Assembly (NCBI GenBank): GCA_946535455.1
Contig: CAMNDO010000036.1
Location: 1 to 6,469 of the forward strand
DNA length: 6,469 bases
Source: an uncultured Caryophanales bacterium
GTDB lineage: Bacteria > Bacillota_I > Bacilli_A > RF39 > UBA660
Direction: 5' to 3'
Every line of letters starts with the position of its first letter. Position 1 is the first letter of the stretch. The notes beneath the pieces were generated by a model. It made no database searches. It was not told where the DNA came from and saw only the letters and a program-made list of their open reading frames with translations. The position numbers were made by a program, and so were the translations under genes. Positions 1-6,245 of the stretch are shown here, piece after piece.

Positions 1-902
1 ATAGTACTAGTGCACCATTAAAAACAATTACGAAAGCACTATCTAGTTCATGTCCTGCAAGTACTATTAAACTCGTTTCAAATATTACACAAACGGATGA
101 GGCAAAATTGGATACCAATAAAACAGTAACACTAACATCTAATAGTGGAATATATACAGTAACGAGAGGAACTGGTTTAACTACATCTCCAATAATTAAT
201 CAAATTAGTGGGACATTGATTCTTACCAACGTAACATTCGATGGAAATAATATATCATCTACTTCACCATTAATAAATACTCAACAGATGACTTCTGTAA
301 TTCCAACCATTCATTTGAATTCAGGAACCACTCTACAAAATGGAAAATCTACGCAACCAACTACTCCTGCAGCATTGTGGATTCAAGCTGGTACACAAGC
401 GCCAGAATATAAAAGTGTTGGTAATCATACTATTAATGGTGCTATCATTAGAAATAATCATGGTAATAAAGGAGCCATTGCAATAGCTGCTACAACTTTG
501 ACAATTCAAAGCGGAACCATAACAAATAATACTGGAGTAGAAGAAAGTGGTGGAATATTTGTATGGAATGCGGATCTGATTATTAATGGTGGAGAAATTT
601 CATATAATACAGGCGGTTATGTAGGTGGAATTTGCTTACATAGTGGGACATCTAATTCTTATATTCGAGGATCTAATTTAACTATTAATGGGGGCATTAT
701 TAAAAACAATACGGGTCCTTATACTGGTGGTGTTCATGCAACTGGTAGATGTAAAATTACATTTACCAATGGAACAGTAACAGCTAATAGTTGTACAAAG
801 ACAAGTTCTTGTTCTGGAGGAATTCATGTTGACAGTGCTGCAACTTATTCCAAAACAGGAGGAACACTATCAGGAAATACTCCAATTAATTCCAATGTAT
901 AA
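1..902 (+). CDS. Beta-helix repeat surface-type protein, 3' end only
   Basis: This is the C-terminal 299 residues of a larger protein. The frame is open from base 3 to the TAA at 900-902 and is cut by the left edge, so no true start is visible; a TTG at 108 has no ribosome binding site and should not be used. The sequence is rich in Ser, Thr, Asn and Gly. After a strand-rich stretch (about residues 20-100), it carries six degenerate rungs of the form 'TINGG-I-x-NN' followed by 'GGI/GGV', near residues 142-152, 166-176, 192-202, 226-236, 252-262 and 282-292, spaced 24-34 residues. This is the pattern of right-handed parallel beta-helix (pectate-lyase-like, adhesin-type) proteins. The chain stops right after the last rung; no LPxTG motif, membrane segment or wall-binding domain follows. 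Export and surface location are therefore inferred from the fold, and the substrate or ligand cannot be named. A terminator follows 9 bases after the stop. Confidence 0.75.
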   Translation, partial: STSAPLKTITKALSSSCPASTIKLVSNITQTDEAKLDTNKTVTLTSNSGIYTVTRGTGLTTSPIINQISGTLILTNVTFDGNNISSTSPLINTQQMTSVIPTIHLNSGTTLQNGKSTQPTTPAALWIQAGTQAPEYKSVGNHTINGAIIRNNHGNKGAIAIAATTLTIQSGTITNNTGVEESGGIFVWNADLIINGGEISYNTGGYVGGICLHSGTSNSYIRGSNLTINGGIIKNNTGPYTGGVHATGRCKITFTNGTVTANSCTKTSSCSGGIHVDSAATYSKTGGTLSGNTPINSNV

Positions 903-911
903 AATATTTAT

Positions 912-939
912 AAAAAAAGAGAGTACTCTCTCTTTTTTT
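912..939 (+). terminator. Intrinsic terminator of the beta-helix protein gene
   Basis: A perfect 12-bp stem (912-923 with 928-939) closes on the 4-base loop TACT. Seven A's form the foot of the left arm and seven T's the foot of the right arm, so GAGAG/CTCTC is the GC-containing core and the T run is the U-tract. It begins 9 bases after the upstream stop codon. The A-run/T-run symmetry means it could work in either direction, but no minus-strand gene ends here. Confidence 0.88.
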
Positions 940-946
940 CATTTTA

Positions 947-955
947 TGGTATGAT
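947..955 (+). promoter_or_regulatory. Probable extended -10 promoter of the murE-like gene
   Basis: TGGTATGAT fits an extended -10 element (TGn followed by TATGAT, 5 of 6 to TATAAT). The place where a -35 box would sit (about 927-932) is the right arm of the preceding terminator and does not resemble TTGACA, so the promoter would rely on the TG extension. The predicted transcript start is near 962, giving a leader of roughly 22 bases. The strong terminator just upstream makes a dedicated promoter likely. Confidence 0.5.
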
Positions 956-983
956 AAACATAAGATAAATTGAGGAAGATAAC

Positions 984-2363
984 ATGAAACATATTAAAGA
1001 TTTGATTCAAACAGATTATGATTTATGGATTACAGGGATTACCGATGATTCTAGAGAAGTGCAAAAAGGATTTCTTTTTGTTGCGACAAAGGGATTTCAT
1101 GTAGATCATTTTGATTATATTGGGGATGCTGTAGAAAAAGGATGTTCTATGGTAATTTCTGATCGAGAAATTTCTTATGATATTCCATATTTAAAAGTAG
1201 AAGACATTGAAAAGGTGTATCACACCTTGTGTTCTAAGTTTTATGGTGTAGATCCAAAAGAGTTTCATATGATTGGAATTACAGGAACCGATGGTAAAAC
1301 CACGACTGCTACGATTGTACATCATCTATTAGAAGATTATGCGTATTTGGGTACAAATGGTTTAACCATCAGAGATAAAACCACTACAACGCATAATACA
1401 ACTCCTTGTGTTTCCGAATTATATGAAAGTTTATCGAAAATACAGCAAGAACATGTCTCTCATGTTGTGATGGAAGTATCGAGTGAAGCCTTATTACACA
1501 ATAGAGTTCAAGATTTCTCCTATGATATGGTAGGTTTTACGAATATTACAGGAGATCATTTGAATATTCATGGAGATTTTGATTCTTATGTATCTTGTAA
1601 AATGAAACTATTAGAATTGGTTAAAAAAGATGGATATGTTTTTGTGAATGGAGATGATCCTATTTTAAAAGGAATTCATCATCCAAATGTCATATCCTTT
1701 GGATTGGATTCGTCCAGTGATTATTGGATTCAAAACATATCTTATCATAAAAAAAGTGTGTTAATAACACTAAAAAAAGAGGATAAAGAGTTTTTAATTG
1801 AAAGCCCTTATCCTGGGAAACATAATGTTTATAATGTAGTGATGGCATTCTTGATGGGACTTTATCAAGGAATGGATGAATTGGTTTTATGTGAGAAAAT
1901 CAAAACATTGCCTCCTGTTTCTGGAAGAGGAGAGTTTTTAGAATTTGGACAAGACTATACCATTGTATTAGATTATGCACATACCATCCACGGAATCGAA
2001 TCCATTTTAGATACCTTTTCTAACAAACGTGTCATTACGGTAACCGGTTGTGCTGGTGGAAGAGAAAAAGAAAAGAGAAGAACCATCGGAAAAATGGTGA
2101 TGGAAAAAAGTGATGTATCTATTTTTACGATGGATGATCCAAGGTACGAAAGTGTTGATGATATTATTGATCAAATGGTGGGAGAAGATACAAACTATAT
2201 ACGAATAAAAGACCGGGAAGAAGCTATTTTTTATGCATTATCGATTGCGAAAAAAGATGATGTGGTTTTAATCCTTGGAAAAGGAAGAGATGAGTATATG
2301 GCGATTGAAGATCGAAAAGATCCTTATAGTGATTTTTCAGTGATTCAAAAATATTTTTCGTAG
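984..2363 (+). CDS. murE: MurE-type Mur ligase (UDP-MurNAc-tripeptide synthetase family)
   Basis: Mur ligases of this type add the third stem-peptide residue (L-Lys or meso-diaminopimelate) to UDP-MurNAc-L-Ala-D-Glu in the cytoplasm, using ATP. The 459-aa chain shows the three-domain order. The N-terminal uridine-nucleotide domain spans about 1-95 with the 'DDSREVQKGFLFVA' stretch. The ATPase domain has a P-loop ITGTDGKTTT (99-108), a substrate motif NTTP (138-141), EVSSEAL (164-170), NITGDHLNIHG (187-197), and a candidate carbamylated Lys206 in SYVSCKMK. The C-terminal domain has DYAHT (330-334), GCAGGREKEKRR (355-366), DDPR (384-387) and GKGRDEY (432-438). Several signatures differ from textbook MurE (GTNGKTT, EVSSHAL, DNPR, GKGHE), so the amino acid added is uncertain; the Arg of DDPR leans towards meso-diaminopimelate but does not settle it. 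The ATG at 984 is preceded by GAGGA (972-976) at 7 bases. It appears to be a single-gene unit, with terminators on both sides. MurT-like or another Mur ligase role is less likely. Confidence 0.85.
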   Translation: MKHIKDLIQTDYDLWITGITDDSREVQKGFLFVATKGFHVDHFDYIGDAVEKGCSMVISDREISYDIPYLKVEDIEKVYHTLCSKFYGVDPKEFHMIGITGTDGKTTTATIVHHLLEDYAYLGTNGLTIRDKTTTTHNTTPCVSELYESLSKIQQEHVSHVVMEVSSEALLHNRVQDFSYDMVGFTNITGDHLNIHGDFDSYVSCKMKLLELVKKDGYVFVNGDDPILKGIHHPNVISFGLDSSSDYWIQNISYHKKSVLITLKKEDKEFLIESPYPGKHNVYNVVMAFLMGLYQGMDELVLCEKIKTLPPVSGRGEFLEFGQDYTIVLDYAHTIHGIESILDTFSNKRVITVTGCAGGREKEKRRTIGKMVMEKSDVSIFTMDDPRYESVDDIIDQMVGEDTNYIRIKDREEAIFYALSIAKKDDVVLILGKGRDEYMAIEDRKDPYSDFSVIQKYFS

Positions 2364-2376
2364 TTTTTTTGATATC

Positions 2377-2407
2377 AAAGGGTTTCCCAAAGAGGCCCTT
2401 TTCTTTT
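2377..2407 (+). terminator. Intrinsic terminator of the murE-like gene
   Basis: A 10-bp stem pairs 2377-2386 with 2392-2401, including two G-U pairs, around the 5-base loop CCAAA. It is followed by a T-rich tract (TTTTCTTTT, 2399-2407). It starts 13 bases after the TAG stop at 2361-2363, and ends only 2 bases before the -35 box of the next promoter. Confidence 0.8.
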
Positions 2408-2409
2408 GC

Positions 2410-2438
2410 TTGACAAGGGTCAAAAATGCCTCTAAAAT
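2410..2438 (+). promoter_or_regulatory. Sigma-A-type promoter of rny
   Basis: The -35 box TTGACA (2410-2415) is a perfect consensus match. A 17-bp spacer leads to the -10 box TAAAAT (2433-2438, 5 of 6). The predicted transcription start is near 2445, give or take about 2 bases, so the leader is about 37 bases. It follows directly on the murE terminator, so rny should have its own transcript. Confidence 0.85.
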
Positions 2439-2444
2439 AGTAGG

Positions 2445-2468
2445 TAGGTTAAAAGAAATTTTAGCCTA
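2445..2468 (+). promoter_or_regulatory. Leader stem-loop at the predicted 5' end of rny mRNA
   Basis: TAGGTTAAAA (2445-2454) pairs with TTTTAGCCTA (2459-2468) over 10 bp, with one G-U pair, around the tetraloop GAAA, which is of the GNRA type. The stem begins at or within about 2 bases of the predicted +1 and ends 3 bases before the GGAGG of rny. No T run follows, so it is not a terminator. A structured 5' end could slow 5'-end-dependent decay or tune translation; this function is inference. Confidence 0.6.
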
Positions 2469-2471
2469 GAT

Positions 2472-2476
2472 GGAGG
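2472..2476 (+). promoter_or_regulatory. Ribosome binding site that fixes the rny start at 2482
   Basis: GGAGG lies 5 bases before the ATG at 2482. The alternative in-frame ATG at 2470 overlaps this motif and has no Shine-Dalgarno sequence upstream, since the leader hairpin occupies that stretch. The downstream ATG is therefore the better start. Confidence 0.85.
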
Positions 2477-2481
2477 TATTT

Positions 2482-4035
2482 ATGAATGATATAGCAATCT
2501 CCATTTTACTTATTATTATTGGTTTAGCAGTAGGTTTTGGAGTTTCTTTCCTAATCAACGCTATCAGTGGAAAATTTGCTTCCAAAAGAGCAGATTCTAT
2601 GATCCAACATGCGAAGAAAGAAATTGAAAAACTAAAAAGAGATGCTGCTATTGAACAAAAAGAGGAAGCTCATAAAGCAAAAATGGATTTAGATAAGGAA
2701 ATTCGTGAAAAGAAAGATGAGCTAAAAGAAAGTGAAAATAGATTATTACAACGAGAATCCAATATGGATAAACGAGATGAGATGTTACAAAAACGTCAAT
2801 CTGATTTAGAAGAGCGTGAAAACAAGCTTTCCGAAAAACAAGAAGAAATTCAAGTAGAAAGAAGTAAAGTGGAGGAAATCCGTAAAGAACAATTAGATTT
2901 ATTACAAAAAATATCTGGATTTAGTAAAGAAAAAGCTCGTGAAATGGTTATGAGCCAAGTTCGTGAGAATATGTCAAAAGAAATCTCGGAATATATTCGA
3001 GAAGCTGAGAATGAAGCAAAATTAGTAGCCGATGAGAAAGCAAGAGAGTTAATTGTAACTTCTATGCAAAAGTATGCTGCTGACATTGCAAGTGATCAAA
3101 CTGTTACGGTAGTGGATTTACCAAATGATGAAATGAAAGGTAGAATCATTGGTCGTGAAGGAAGAAATATCCGTACGATCGAAGCAATTACAGGAGTCGA
3201 TTTAATTATCGATGATACTCCAGAAGCCGTAGTCTTATCCAGTTTTGATCCTTTAAGAAGAGAAATTGCTCGTGTAACATTAGAAAGCTTAATTAAGGAT
3301 GGAAGAATTCATCCAACTCGTATTGAAGAGTTGTATGATAAAGTTTGTAAAGACATGAAACAAAAGATCATAGAGTATGGAAAAAATACAACGTTTGAAC
3401 TAGGTCTTACAAAATTCGAACCAGAATTAATTGAAATTATTGGTAAATTACATTTTAGAACAAGTTATGGACAAAATGCATTACAACATTCCAAAGAAGT
3501 TGCAGAATTATCTGGACTTTTAGCAGGAGAACTTGGAGAAAATGTACAACTAGCAAAACGTGCTGGACTTTTACATGATATTGGAAAAGCCATTGACCAT
3601 GAAGTAGAAGGAAGTCACGTAGATATCGGTGTGGATATTGCGAAGAAATATCATGAAGATGAAGTGGTTATTAATGCCATTGCTTCTCACCATGGAGATA
3701 CACAAGCAACGAGTGTGATTTCTGTCATTGTCGCAATCGCAGATGCTTTATCGGCTAGTAGACCAGGAGCTAGAAATGACTCATTAGAAAACTACATTAA
3801 TCGTCTTTCTCAATTAGAAGAAGTGGGTAATGAGATTAAAGGAGTCGAAAAAACTTATGCTGTTCAAGCAGGACGTGAATTACGTGTTGTGGTAAAACCA
3901 GAAGAAGTAGATGATTTAGAAGCACATCGTATTGCACGTGAAGTAAAAGAAAAGATCGAAGAAAACTTAAAATATCCTGGAACCATTAAAATCACAGTAA
4001 TTCGTGAAACAAGAGCAATCGAAGAAGCAAAATAG
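2482..4035 (+). CDS. rny: Ribonuclease Y
   Basis: RNase Y is the membrane-anchored endoribonuclease that starts decay of many mRNAs in Bacillota. The 517-residue product (B. subtilis enzyme about 520) has all the expected parts in order. There is one N-terminal transmembrane helix (about 4-25). A long charged coiled coil (about 30-190) carries heptad-like Lys/Glu runs. A KH RNA-binding domain contains [10 protein letters not shown] (220-229). An HD phosphohydrolase domain has His336 (QHS), the metal-binding LLHDIGK with His365-Asp366, SHHGD (402-406) and Asp421 in [15 protein letters not shown] conserved C-terminal region ends near '[10 protein letters not shown]'. All HD metal ligands look intact, so it should be active. 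The start at 2482 is chosen on its GGAGG; starting at 2470 would add MEVF. It has its own promoter and a terminator that includes its stop codon. RNase J, its usual partner in mRNA decay, is encoded convergently about 400 bases downstream. Confidence 0.97.
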   Translation: MNDIAISILLIIIGLAVGFGVSFLINAISGKFASKRADSMIQHAKKEIEKLKRDAAIEQKEEAHKAKMDLDKEIREKKDELKESENRLLQRESNMDKRDEMLQKRQSDLEERENKLSEKQEEIQVERSKVEEIRKEQLDLLQKISGFSKEKAREMVMSQVRENMSKEISEYIREAENEAKLVADEKARELIVTSMQKYAADIASDQTVTVVDLPNDEMKGRIIGREGRNIRTIEAITGVDLIIDDTPEAVVLSSFDPLRREIARVTLESLIKDGRIHPTRIEELYDKVCKDMKQKIIEYGKNTTFELGLTKFEPELIEIIGKLHFRTSYGQNALQHSKEVAELSGLLAGELGENVQLAKRAGLLHDIGKAIDHEVEGSHVDIGVDIAKKYHEDEVVINAIASHHGDTQATSVISVIVAIADALSASRPGARNDSLENYINRLSQLEEVGNEIKGVEKTYAVQAGRELRVVVKPEEVDDLEAHRIAREVKEKIEENLKYPGTIKITVIRETRAIEEAK

Positions 4036-4059
4036 AGTTGGAAACAACTCTATTTTTTT
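4029..4059 (+). terminator. Intrinsic terminator overlapping the rny stop codon
   Basis: A perfect 12-bp stem pairs 4029-4040 with 4045-4056 around a GAAA tetraloop, followed by a T run to 4059. The rny TAG (4033-4035) sits inside the left arm, so a ribosome finishing translation would cover part of the hairpin. The ribosome binding site of the next gene begins 14 bases after the T run. Confidence 0.9.
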
Positions 4060-4072
4060 CGAATAATATTAT

Positions 4073-4082
4073 AGGAGGTGAT
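4073..4082 (+). promoter_or_regulatory. Full-length Shine-Dalgarno site of the small YhcG-N-like gene
   Basis: AGGAGGTGAT is a 10-base match to the complement of the usual 16S rRNA 3' end. Its GGAGG core lies 6 bases before the ATG at 4085. This is the longest such match in the window and strongly supports that the following short frame is translated. Confidence 0.85.
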
Positions 4083-4084
4083 TT

Positions 4085-4426
4085 ATGAATCGTCTATTTC
4101 TATTTTGGAACATTGGAAAAGAAGTCATTGAGAAACAATCTCTTTTTGATAATATCGTAGAAAGATGTTCCAACCATTATTCTTATACTTTTGGAAATAG
4201 TACTTTATTCTCAAGAGAAAATATTCATCAAATGAAGAATTTTTATTTATCGTTTCCTATCTTTTCTTCTCGATTAGAAACTCTTTCTTGGGAACAATAT
4301 CAATTATTTTTAAAAATACAAAATAAAAAAGAAAGATATTTTTATTTTTCTCTTTCTTTATTCTTTCATAGTAATTATGAAGAAACATTAGAATTTTTAG
4401 AAAACCAATATTTTTTAAGAATATAA
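4085..4426 (+). CDS. Small protein resembling the YhcG/DUF1016 N-terminal domain, no nuclease half
   Basis: The 113-aa product resembles the N-terminal domain of YhcG (DUF1016) proteins. From memory of that family, matching landmarks are 'LFWNIGKEV' (6-14; family 'YWHIGK'), 'FSRENIHQMKNFY' (42-54; family 'FSRRNLxxMRxF'), 'FP' (57-58), 'LSWEQYQLFLKI' (67-78; family 'LSWSHxxxLL') and 'KKERYFYF' (81-88; family 'RxFY'). Full YhcG proteins carry a C-terminal PDDEXK nuclease-like domain; it is absent here, and the frame ends naturally with a stop inside a terminator hairpin. About one fifth of the residues are aromatic (15 Phe, 8 Tyr, 2 Trp). There is no signal peptide or clear membrane helix. The function is unknown; binding or regulation without cleavage is only a guess. 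It lies alone between the rny terminator and the convergent rnjA. With no convincing promoter it may depend on read-through from rny. It could be a decayed remnant, but the excellent ribosome binding site argues against that. Confidence 0.72.
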   Translation: MNRLFLFWNIGKEVIEKQSLFDNIVERCSNHYSYTFGNSTLFSRENIHQMKNFYLSFPIFSSRLETLSWEQYQLFLKIQNKKERYFYFSLSLFFHSNYEETLEFLENQYFLRI

Positions 4427-4452
4427 AAAGATAGAAAATTCTATCTTTTTAT
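4423..4452. terminator. Shared bidirectional terminator between the small gene and rnjA
   Basis: A near-perfect inverted repeat pairs 4423-4435 with 4440-4452 around the loop AAAT. Read on the plus strand, GATAG/CTATC is followed by TTTTTAT; read on the minus strand the arrangement is the same, so it can end both transcripts. The TAA of the plus gene (4424-4426) and the TAG of rnjA (complement of 4441-4443) both lie in the stem. Only 14 bases separate the two coding regions. Confidence 0.88.
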
Positions 4453-6117
4453 GTCTAATATAATTGGTAAAATAATTGGTTTTCTACCTGTTAAACTATA
4501 AATAAATGGATATAAAGTGTCCGTTAAATTACTTTTCATTAGAGCAAAGTTTGCTTTTGGATTTGCCAAATCTGCTTGAATGATTTCTTCTGCTTTTTCT
4601 TCAATTTTATGAATTAAATCTTCGTTCTCATTGACTAAGACAAATCCTCTAGTCGTAATGTTTGGTGTAATGAGTAATTCTCGTTTTTTCATATCGACAT
4701 TGATAATGACTACTAAAATTCCTTCATTTGCCATAATCTTACGATCTTTAATCACGGCTCCACCAATTTCTCCAATACGATTTCCATCTACATAGATATC
4801 GGCACCTGGTTGGCTTTCTCCACGAGTTAATACATGGTCTTTTAAAATTAAGGTATCTCCATTTTTTAAAATAAAGGTATTTTCTTTTGGAATCCCACAG
4901 TTAATTCCAATGTTTGCTTGTTTCTTTAACATACGATAGTCTCCGTGGAATGGCATTAAATACTTTGGTTTTATTAGTCTTATCATTAATTTAATTTCTT
5001 CCTCGTTCGCATGTCCTGATGTATGTAAATCTTGTAGGACATTATTGGTATAAACTTTTACTCCTTTTAAGTACAGTTTATTAATGGTTTTTGAAATACT
5101 TAATGCGTTTCCTGGAATGGCACTCGATGAGAAAATTACCACATCATCTGGTCTTAACTTAATTTGTTTATGGGTTCCATTCGCAATTCTTGATAAAGCA
5201 GCTAAAGGTTCTCCTTGGCTTCCCGTACATAAAATCACGACTTCGTTTGGTTTTAAATTGTTGGCTTCTTCTGGGGTTACTAAGATTTCTTTATGGTCAA
5301 TATATCCTCCATTTAAAGAAATATTAATATTATTTTCCATACTTCTACCGAATACACAAATCTTACGATTGTGTTTATAACAGGTTTCAAAAATATGTTT
5401 TACACGATAAATATTTGAAGCAAATGTTGCGATAATTAAACGATTGTTTTTGCATTTATCAAACATTTCATTTAAGGTTTCATCGACAACAGATTCACTA
5501 CTCGAAAACCCTTCGTTTAAAGCATTCGTAGAGTCTCCAATTAATAAATCGACTCCTTCTTCTCCTAGTTTTGCCATCTTGTATAAATCTGCCATAGGTC
5601 CTATTGGTGTTAAATCAAACTTGTAGTCTCCTGTTGTCACAATTCTACCATCTGGTGTATGAATACTAATTCCATGAGAATCTGGAACAGAGTGTGTAAT
5701 TCGGAAAAACTCTATTTCCATTCCTCCAAATTTTAAACGAGTTTGATCGGTATAAACAAATAAATTATCATAACGAATATTACGATCTTGTAATTTGACC
5801 GCAATTAATTCTTTCGCATGATTTGGGGCATAAACAGCAGGAATATTTACACTTTGTAATAAAAATGGAATTCCTCCTATATGATCCTCATGACCATGCG
5901 TAATTAATAACGCTTTAATTTTATCTTCATTTTCTTTTAAGAAAGTAAAATCTGGTAGAACATAATCTACACCCATCACTTCACTTTCTGGAAAACTGAC
6001 TCCGGCATCAATAACAATAATGGCGTCGTTATGCATTACACAATACATATTTTTTCCGACTTCTCCTAAACCACCTAAAACAATTACCTTTGTTCCGTTG
6101 GTTTTTAAATTTTCCAT
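4441..6117 (-). CDS. rnjA: Ribonuclease J (J1-like, catalytic residues intact)
   Basis: RNase J is a metallo-beta-lactamase/beta-CASP ribonuclease with 5'-3' exonuclease and endonuclease activity, acting on mRNA decay and on rRNA and other RNA maturation. The 558-aa chain is close in length to B. subtilis J1 (555). It shows the HxHxDH metal motif at 74-79 (HGHEDH), His142 in THSVPDSHG, Asp164 in TGDYKFD, DSTNA (195-199), the beta-CASP region with FATFASN-like 'ATFASNIYRVKH' (230-241) and 'FGRSMENN' (256-263), CTGSQGEP (297-304), SGH with His369, and PFHGDYRM with His391. The C-terminal domain ends 'RKPIILPIIL'. The metal ligands are complete; J2-type paralogues have a degenerate motif, so this is J1-like. 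The ATG (complement of 6115-6117) has AAAGGAG (complement of 6123-6129) 5 bases upstream. It has a near-consensus promoter, diverges from the ftsY-like gene and converges on the small YhcG-N-like gene, with rny beyond. Confidence 0.97.
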   Translation of the reverse strand: MENLKTNGTKVIVLGGLGEVGKNMYCVMHNDAIIVIDAGVSFPESEVMGVDYVLPDFTFLKENEDKIKALLITHGHEDHIGGIPFLLQSVNIPAVYAPNHAKELIAVKLQDRNIRYDNLFVYTDQTRLKFGGMEIEFFRITHSVPDSHGISIHTPDGRIVTTGDYKFDLTPIGPMADLYKMAKLGEEGVDLLIGDSTNALNEGFSSSESVVDETLNEMFDKCKNNRLIIATFASNIYRVKHIFETCYKHNRKICVFGRSMENNINISLNGGYIDHKEILVTPEEANNLKPNEVVILCTGSQGEPLAALSRIANGTHKQIKLRPDDVVIFSSSAIPGNALSISKTINKLYLKGVKVYTNNVLQDLHTSGHANEEEIKLMIRLIKPKYLMPFHGDYRMLKKQANIGINCGIPKENTFILKNGDTLILKDHVLTRGESQPGADIYVDGNRIGEIGGAVIKDRKIMANEGILVVIINVDMKKRELLITPNITTRGFVLVNENEDLIHKIEEKAEEIIQADLANPKANFALMKSNLTDTLYPFIYSLTGRKPIILPIILDIKR

Positions 6118-6158
6118 AAAATCTCCTTTCTTTTGTTTTAGTAAGACTAACGATATGA

Positions 6159-6187
6159 ATTATACAATATTTTTTCATTTTTGTAAA
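6159..6187 (-). promoter_or_regulatory. Sigma-A-type promoter of rnjA
   Basis: On the minus strand, TTTACA (complement of 6182-6187, 5 of 6 to TTGACA) is followed after 17 bp by a perfect TATAAT (complement of 6159-6164). The predicted start is near 6152, giving a leader of about 35 bases that ends in the AAAGGAG ribosome binding site. Confidence 0.85.
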
Positions 6188-6200
6188 TGTTCTCTTTTGT

Positions 6201-6229
6201 TTTACTTCAAGGAATGCTTTTGTTATAAT
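6201..6229 (+). promoter_or_regulatory. Sigma-A-type extended -10 promoter of the ftsY-like gene
   Basis: TTTACT (6201-6206, 4 of 6) is followed after 17 bp by a perfect TATAAT (6224-6229), preceded by TGT so that it also forms an extended -10 (TGnTATAAT, 6221-6229). The predicted start is near 6236, only about 10 bases before the ATG. Its -35 box is 13 bp from the divergent rnjA -35 box. Confidence 0.8.
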
Positions 6230-6235
6230 AATAAT

Positions 6236-6242
6236 GGTGATC
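6236..6242 (+). promoter_or_regulatory. Ribosome binding site of the ftsY-like gene
   Basis: GGTGATC matches the complement of the 16S rRNA 3' end in its downstream half (the GGTGATC of GGAGGTGATC) and ends 3 bases before the ATG at 6246. The site coincides with the predicted transcript start, so the mRNA may begin with its own Shine-Dalgarno sequence. Confidence 0.6.
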
Positions 6243-6245
6243 AAA

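Noticed and set aside
108..110. TTG as a start codon for the beta-helix protein
   Set aside because: The frame is open back to base 3 with similar composition, and no ribosome binding site precedes the TTG. The gene is a left-truncated fragment.
2445..2468. Leader hairpin as a terminator or riboswitch
   Set aside because: No U-tract follows, and about 24 bases is too small for any known riboswitch aptamer.
2850..3086. 78-aa minus-strand frame inside rny
   Set aside because: It is antisense to the coiled-coil coding region, has no matching family or ribosome binding site, and is explained as a shadow of rny.
4062..4072. AATAAT or TATTAT as a firm -10 box for the small gene
   Set aside because: The -35 matches are poor or lie in the terminator stem, and the start would fall inside the Shine-Dalgarno sequence. 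It is kept only as a possibility.
5084..5380. 98-aa plus-strand frame inside rnjA
   Set aside because: It lies wholly antisense to the conserved RNase J beta-CASP region, with no ribosome binding site or recognisable domain.
5444..5626. 60-aa plus-strand frame inside rnjA
   Set aside because: Antisense shadow of a conserved RNase J segment; no supporting signals.
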